Assembly (NCBI RefSeq): GCF_025985425.1
Contig: NZ_CP094972.1
Coordinates: 1,240,001-1,304,000 of the forward strand
DNA from: Entomomonas sp. E2T0
Lineage (GTDB): Bacteria; Pseudomonadota; Gammaproteobacteria; Pseudomonadales; Pseudomonadaceae
Direction: 5' to 3'
Length of the DNA stretch: 64,000 bases
Made by a program: the position numbers and the translations under genes. Shown piece after piece: positions 60,797 through 64,000 of this stretch (position 1 is the first letter of the stretch; each line of letters opens with the position of its first letter). The notes under the pieces are model-generated. The model was not told the origin of the DNA. It did not search any database and worked only from the letters and a program-made list of their open reading frames with translations.

Positions 60797-62737
60797 CTAT
60801 TCATCGTCTGTATTCTTACGTGAAAGCAACATAGGTTTTTCACTCTTAGGAATATGGCGATTTGGCATACTATCTAATTGTTCGATAGTAGGTAGTCGAT
60901 CTATCCTTGAGTGTTTACGATGAATAATGGCTGGTGTCGTTGTTGATGAGCGTCTTTGTTGTGGCTCTTTAAGCTCACTTGGAGGCGTTGCAGTCATTAC
61001 TTCTCTTTTTCTATATGGTGTAGAAGAAGGAGTAGTTATCGTAGTATTGTTGGTACGGTTATTACGTCTATATAAAGAGTTTCTTGGGCGACGTTGCTCA
61101 GTTGCTTGAGCATTAGTAGTTGTTGCTTTAGGCTTTGTTGTTTTAGCTCGTTGCGGGCGGCTACTAGCAGTTGTAGTAGTACTTGCTGGTGCTGTAGTAG
61201 ATGATGCGGTAGCTTTTGTAAAACGCTTAGTACGTGCATTTTTAGCTTTGTCTTGATAAGGACTTATATAATCTACACTGTTACCAAAGTTATCGTACTC
61301 ATCATCACGGAATTCATCCTCTGGACGATCTGGTGGCATATCATCTAATGATACAGTACTTACAGGCGCATTTCTTCTATGCTTATTGTAAGGATTACGT
61401 GTTGTTTTAGTTTTGGTTTTGCCAAAGTTAGATTTACTAGCACGACTGGCTCTTTTCTCTGCCAAGTCATCATCCATATCTTCAGCAGGACTCTCAATTA
61501 CTTCATCCGCTATAGTCGTTTTTCTTTTACGTGATTTTCTACCTACAGCAGGATGGCGGAAAATACGTCTAAAACGATCAGGATTTTCTTCGTTTGTTTC
61601 TGCATCAAACACAAAATCACTCATATCTCCATCAGCAATCTTTTGTTTGATAAAGTCTTCAATCACTAATAATAACTTTTCTTCTTCTGGACTAACAAAT
61701 GAGATAGCTTCGCCAACACTATCAATGGTATTGATGCGTTGTATATAGTCATCTTCAATATAAGGTAGGTCAAAGTTAATAATGCAGGGTAATTGATTTA
61801 TTTCTAAACTTTCGGTAGTAACATCGGTAGCAATTAAAATTTGTACTAAATTTTCTTTAAAATCGATGAGTGATTTATTACGTGCATTTTGGGTTTTATT
61901 ACTATGGATTGTAGCTGAGTTAATGCCCTTCTTGCTGAGATAGTTTGAGAGGCGACTAGCTCCATATTTAGTACGAGTAAATATCAGTATTTGTGGCCAC
62001 TGGTATTTATTTATTAAATGAACAAGTAAAGCTGCTTTTTGACGTGTTGGAATATAAAAAACGCTTTGTTTAATATGCTCTATAGATGGAGTGATATTAA
62101 TTTCAATACGCTCAGGATTTTTAAGTAAAAAATGAGCCAATACAATAACATCATCAGTAAAATTGGTAGCGTAGAGTAAGTTTTGACGTTCGACTGGTAA
62201 TAAGTCAATAACTTGTTTAGTGGTTGCTATGGAGTTTTCATTAGTAAGCAGTTCAGCTTCATCCAACACAAAAATTTCTACTGCTGATAAATCAACAGCC
62301 TGTTGTTCAATAAGTTCAACTAAACGAGTGGGGGAGGCTACTAATATATCAACCCCATGGCTAAGTATTTTAGTTTGCAGAGCACTATTAGTGCTATCTA
62401 ATACGCAGCCAACTGTCATAGAGAAATCAAACGAATAGGCTTTAAAATATTCTGCAATCTGAATAGCTTCGTCTGATGAAGCCACTAAAATAAGTACTTT
62501 TGGCTGTTTTGAAGTAGGCGCTTTATGCTCTACATTTCCTTTTGGGAATAATTTTTCAATAATGGGGAGTACAAAACTACCGACTTTTCCTGTCTCTGCC
62601 GATGGTGTGGCAACCATTAAATCGTTATTTTGTAAAATAACGGGGATAGCCTGTTCTTGTAGAGTAGTGGGTGTTTCGTATAATGTTTTAGTTGTTTCTG
62701 ATAAAAGCTCGGAAAGTCCTAGCGATGTAAAGGACAT
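60797..62737 (-). CDS. RhlE-derived DEAD-box protein with eroded ATPase motifs (predicted pseudo-helicase)
   Basis: A 646-residue protein that follows RhlE from its first residues (MSFTSLGLSELL) through both RecA-like lobes, including FTRTKYGASRLSNYL. Nearly every catalytic motif is changed: motif I AQTGTGKT reads PSAETGKV, PTREL reads ASSDE, DEAD reads DEAE, SAT reads ATN, the ARGLD of motif V reads TESLE, and motif VI HRIGRTGRA reads QRINTIDS with two arginines lost. SPTRL (for TPGRL) survives. From about residue 375 the tail is basic, Thr/Ala/Asn/Arg-rich and probably disordered. The frame is intact over 1.9 kb, so it is not simply a pseudogene. ATP hydrolysis is very unlikely; an RNA-binding or scaffold role is inferred. 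Confidence 0.82.
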   Translation of the reverse strand: MSFTSLGLSELLSETTKTLYETPTTLQEQAIPVILQNNDLMVATPSAETGKVGSFVLPIIEKLFPKGNVEHKAPTSKQPKVLILVASSDEAIQIAEYFKAYSFDFSMTVGCVLDSTNSALQTKILSHGVDILVASPTRLVELIEQQAVDLSAVEIFVLDEAELLTNENSIATTKQVIDLLPVERQNLLYATNFTDDVIVLAHFLLKNPERIEINITPSIEHIKQSVFYIPTRQKAALLVHLINKYQWPQILIFTRTKYGASRLSNYLSKKGINSATIHSNKTQNARNKSLIDFKENLVQILIATDVTTESLEINQLPCIINFDLPYIEDDYIQRINTIDSVGEAISFVSPEEEKLLLVIEDFIKQKIADGDMSDFVFDAETNEENPDRFRRIFRHPAVGRKSRKRKTTIADEVIESPAEDMDDDLAEKRASRASKSNFGKTKTKTTRNPYNKHRRNAPVSTVSLDDMPPDRPEDEFRDDEYDNFGNSVDYISPYQDKAKNARTKRFTKATASSTTAPASTTTTASSRPQRAKTTKPKATTTNAQATEQRRPRNSLYRRNNRTNNTTITTPSSTPYRKREVMTATPPSELKEPQQRRSSTTTPAIIHRKHSRIDRLPTIEQLDSMPNRHIPKSEKPMLLSRKNTDDE

Positions 62738-62972
62738 GCAAAAATCCTACTATTAAGTTAATAAATTACTATTGACATGATGTTTTTAACTATTTGCGCA
62801 GCTTCACTTCAACTTATCGATTACTGAATAGTCTGTCCTGCGCTGTACAGATATTAGTAATATGAGGAGAGTATTAAAGTTGAATATCTTATTATGCTTT
62901 TTGGGCAAAGATTAAATAGAATAATTATCCCTTATTATACCCAAAAAGCAAGTAATTACTAGTGGCGCAATA

Positions 62973-63824
62973 TTAAATTAAATTTTTCCATACTGCAAGA
63001 CTTGGTTCAGCCTGATTCAATGTATAAAAGTGCAATCCAGGAGCACCACCTGCTAATAACTGCTCACAGAGCTTGCTGATGGTTTCAGTACCAAATGATT
63101 GGATACTTTCAATATCATCTCCATAAGCTTCTAGCTGTTTTCTAATCCAGCGTGGTAGCTCTGCGCCACAGGCATCAGAGAAACGAGCTAGTTTGCTATA
63201 GTTAGTGATTGGCATAATACCCGGAATAATGGGTACATCTACGCCCATTTTTTGCACACGTTCTACAAAGTAAAAATAACAGTCTGCATTAAAGAAATAT
63301 TGGGTGATAGCGCTATTAGCCCCTGCTTTAATTTTATTAACAAAATGTTTTAAATCTTGTTCCATATTCAAAGCTTGAGGGTGTACTTCTGGGTAAGCAG
63401 CTACTTCAATATGAAAATGATCTGCTGTTTCTTCACGAATAAAACTAACGAGGTCAGATGCATAACGTAAATCACCTGCATCCATACCCATACCTGATGG
63501 TAAATCACCACGTAAAGCAACAATACGTTTTATGCCTACTTCTTGGTAACGTTTTAATAGGGTGCGTAATGATTCTTTAGAGTCACCCACACAAGATAAG
63601 TGAGGGGCTGTAGCGACTTGGGTAGTATTACTTAATTGTAATACCGTATCAAAGGTTCTATCTCTTGTTGAACCGCCTGCACCATAGGTGCAAGAAAAGA
63701 AAGCTGGTTTGCAAGTAGTGGTCAGTTGTTGTGCATGGTTTAAAAGTTTTTCCATTCCTACGTCTGTTTTTGTAGGAAAAAACTCAAAACTGAATAAAGG
63801 ATTTATCTTGTTCATTGTTATCAT
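62973..63824 (-). CDS. metF: 5,10-methylenetetrahydrofolate reductase
   Basis: FAD enzyme that makes methyl-THF for methionine synthesis. The 283-residue TIM barrel has the catalytic glutamate in FSFEFFPTKTD, TYGAGGSTRDRT, ALRGDLPSG, AGANSAITQYFFNAD and PGIMPITNYSKLARFS. The start at 63824 is chosen because an AGGAGGG site (63831-63837) is 6 nt away; the later ATG at 63815, favoured by alignment, would be 15 nt away. The ribosome-binding site is inside a perfect hairpin shared with the upstream ahcY end. ahcY-metF is a methyl-cycle operon. Confidence 0.96.
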   Translation of the reverse strand: MITMNKINPLFSFEFFPTKTDVGMEKLLNHAQQLTTTCKPAFFSCTYGAGGSTRDRTFDTVLQLSNTTQVATAPHLSCVGDSKESLRTLLKRYQEVGIKRIVALRGDLPSGMGMDAGDLRYASDLVSFIREETADHFHIEVAAYPEVHPQALNMEQDLKHFVNKIKAGANSAITQYFFNADCYFYFVERVQKMGVDVPIIPGIMPITNYSKLARFSDACGAELPRWIRKQLEAYGDDIESIQSFGTETISKLCEQLLAGGAPGLHFYTLNQAEPSLAVWKNLI

Positions 63825-63830
63825 CACAAA

Positions 63831-63852
63831 CCCTCCTTAGTGATAAGGAGGG
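63831..63852 (-). promoter_or_regulatory. Hairpin enclosing the metF ribosome-binding site
   Basis: On the minus strand CCCTCCTTA (63852-63844) and TAAGGAGGG (63839-63831) form a 9-bp perfect stem with a TCAC loop. The second arm contains the whole metF Shine-Dalgarno sequence, so the folded RNA would block metF translation unless opened by ribosomes finishing ahcY (17 nt upstream) or by another factor. Confidence 0.6.
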
Positions 63853-63868
63853 TAAGCCAAAAGGTTAA

Positions 63869-64000
63869 TTAATAACGGTAAGTATCTGGTTTGAATGGCC
63901 CTTCAACAGGAACATCAATATACTCAGCTTGTTTAGGGGTTAATTTAGTAATTACACCACCGAAGCCTTTAACCATTTCAGCGGCTACCTCTTCGTCAAG
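63869..64000 (-). CDS. ahcY: Adenosylhomocysteinase, C-terminal part only
   Basis: The last 43 codons of a minus-strand gene cut by the window edge. The ending [20 protein letters not shown] is the signature C-terminus of S-adenosylhomocysteine hydrolase, with the Lys-Pro and Tyr-Arg-Tyr residues that reach into the partner subunit's NAD site. The enzyme splits S-adenosylhomocysteine into homocysteine and adenosine. Stop at 63869-63871 and metF start at 63824 lie 44 nt apart on the same strand, so they form an operon. The upstream region where SAH riboswitches occur in Pseudomonas is outside the window. Confidence 0.95.
   Translation of the reverse strand, partial: LDEEVAAEMVKGFGGVITKLTPKQAEYIDVPVEGPFKPDTYRY

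Noticed and set aside
63831-63852. Hairpin before metF as a plain terminator of ahcY
   Set aside because: No U-tract follows on the minus strand and the arm contains the metF ribosome-binding site, so a translational role is more likely.

Overview
The window is a stretch of AT-rich (visibly well under 45% GC) gammaproteobacterial chromosome, almost entirely core housekeeping genes on both strands, with short intergenic gaps. Gene order and gene types point to Pseudomonadales, close to Pseudomonadaceae: ispF-truD-surE-pcm-nlpD, priA beside argS and a SPOR-domain gene, hemB-ppk1 with a HemB of the Mg-dependent (cysteine-free) type, rpoN-hpf-ptsN-rapZ-ptsO, ribF-ileS-lspA-fkpB, ahcY-metF, a full-length CysB and an NdvB-type GH17-GT2 fusion. 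Low GC combined with this gene set would fit an insect-gut relative of Pseudomonas such as Entomomonas; that placement is inference and not proven by the window.

Layout. 1-4.2 kb: a partial membrane-anchored protein, an orphan SMC/OLD-like ATPase, then anmK and an M23 cell-wall peptidase on the minus strand, divergent from tyrS (4.4-5.6 kb). 5.9-8.5 kb: a DUF4303 gene converging on trmO-rimO. 8.7-15.7 kb: rapA, a small DUF1161 protein, a TSUP permease-lgt-thyA operon and a SIMPL-domain protein. 16-18.6 kb: two tandem DUF4124 paralogues divergent from cysB. 18.6-22.9 kb: an ispF-truD-surE-pcm-nlpD operon with overlapping genes, ending in a DUF2750 gene where rpoS would normally be. 23.1-30.2 kb: priA converging on SPOR-argS, then acs. 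30.3-37.4 kb, all minus strand: a MATE transporter, a YcxB-like protein, the DEAD-box helicase deaD, trmA, an NCS2 purine permease and elbB. 37.5-43.9 kb: a pirin, a DedA protein, hemB-ppk1-alpha-hydroxy-acid dehydrogenase, converging on holC. 44.1-50.7 kb: rpoN-hpf-ptsN-rapZ-ptsO and dxs-rsmE. 50.7-55.1 kb: ndvB and a ClsC-like phospholipase D. 55.2-60 kb: ribF-ileS-lspA-fkpB. 60-64 kb, minus strand: a TatD nuclease, a catalytically eroded RhlE-type DEAD-box protein, metF and the 3' end of ahcY.

The genes fall into a few working groups: translation and RNA modification (tyrS, argS, ileS, trmO, rimO, truD, trmA, rsmE, hpf, deaD), envelope growth and turnover (anmK, M23 peptidase, nlpD, lgt, lspA, SPOR protein, ndvB, clsC), nitrogen-type PTS and sigma-54 regulation, isoprenoid synthesis (ispF, dxs), and one-carbon/methyl metabolism (thyA, metF, ahcY). 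No rRNA, tRNA, insertion sequence, prophage or CRISPR array was recognised.

The most unusual items are the RhlE-derived pseudo-helicase at 60797-62737, in which nearly every ATPase motif is altered while the reading frame and fold signature remain; the absence of rpoS after nlpD; a perfect hairpin that buries the metF ribosome-binding site; and an approximately 104-nt palindromic intergenic element at 38286-38389 with two shorter relatives at other gene ends.
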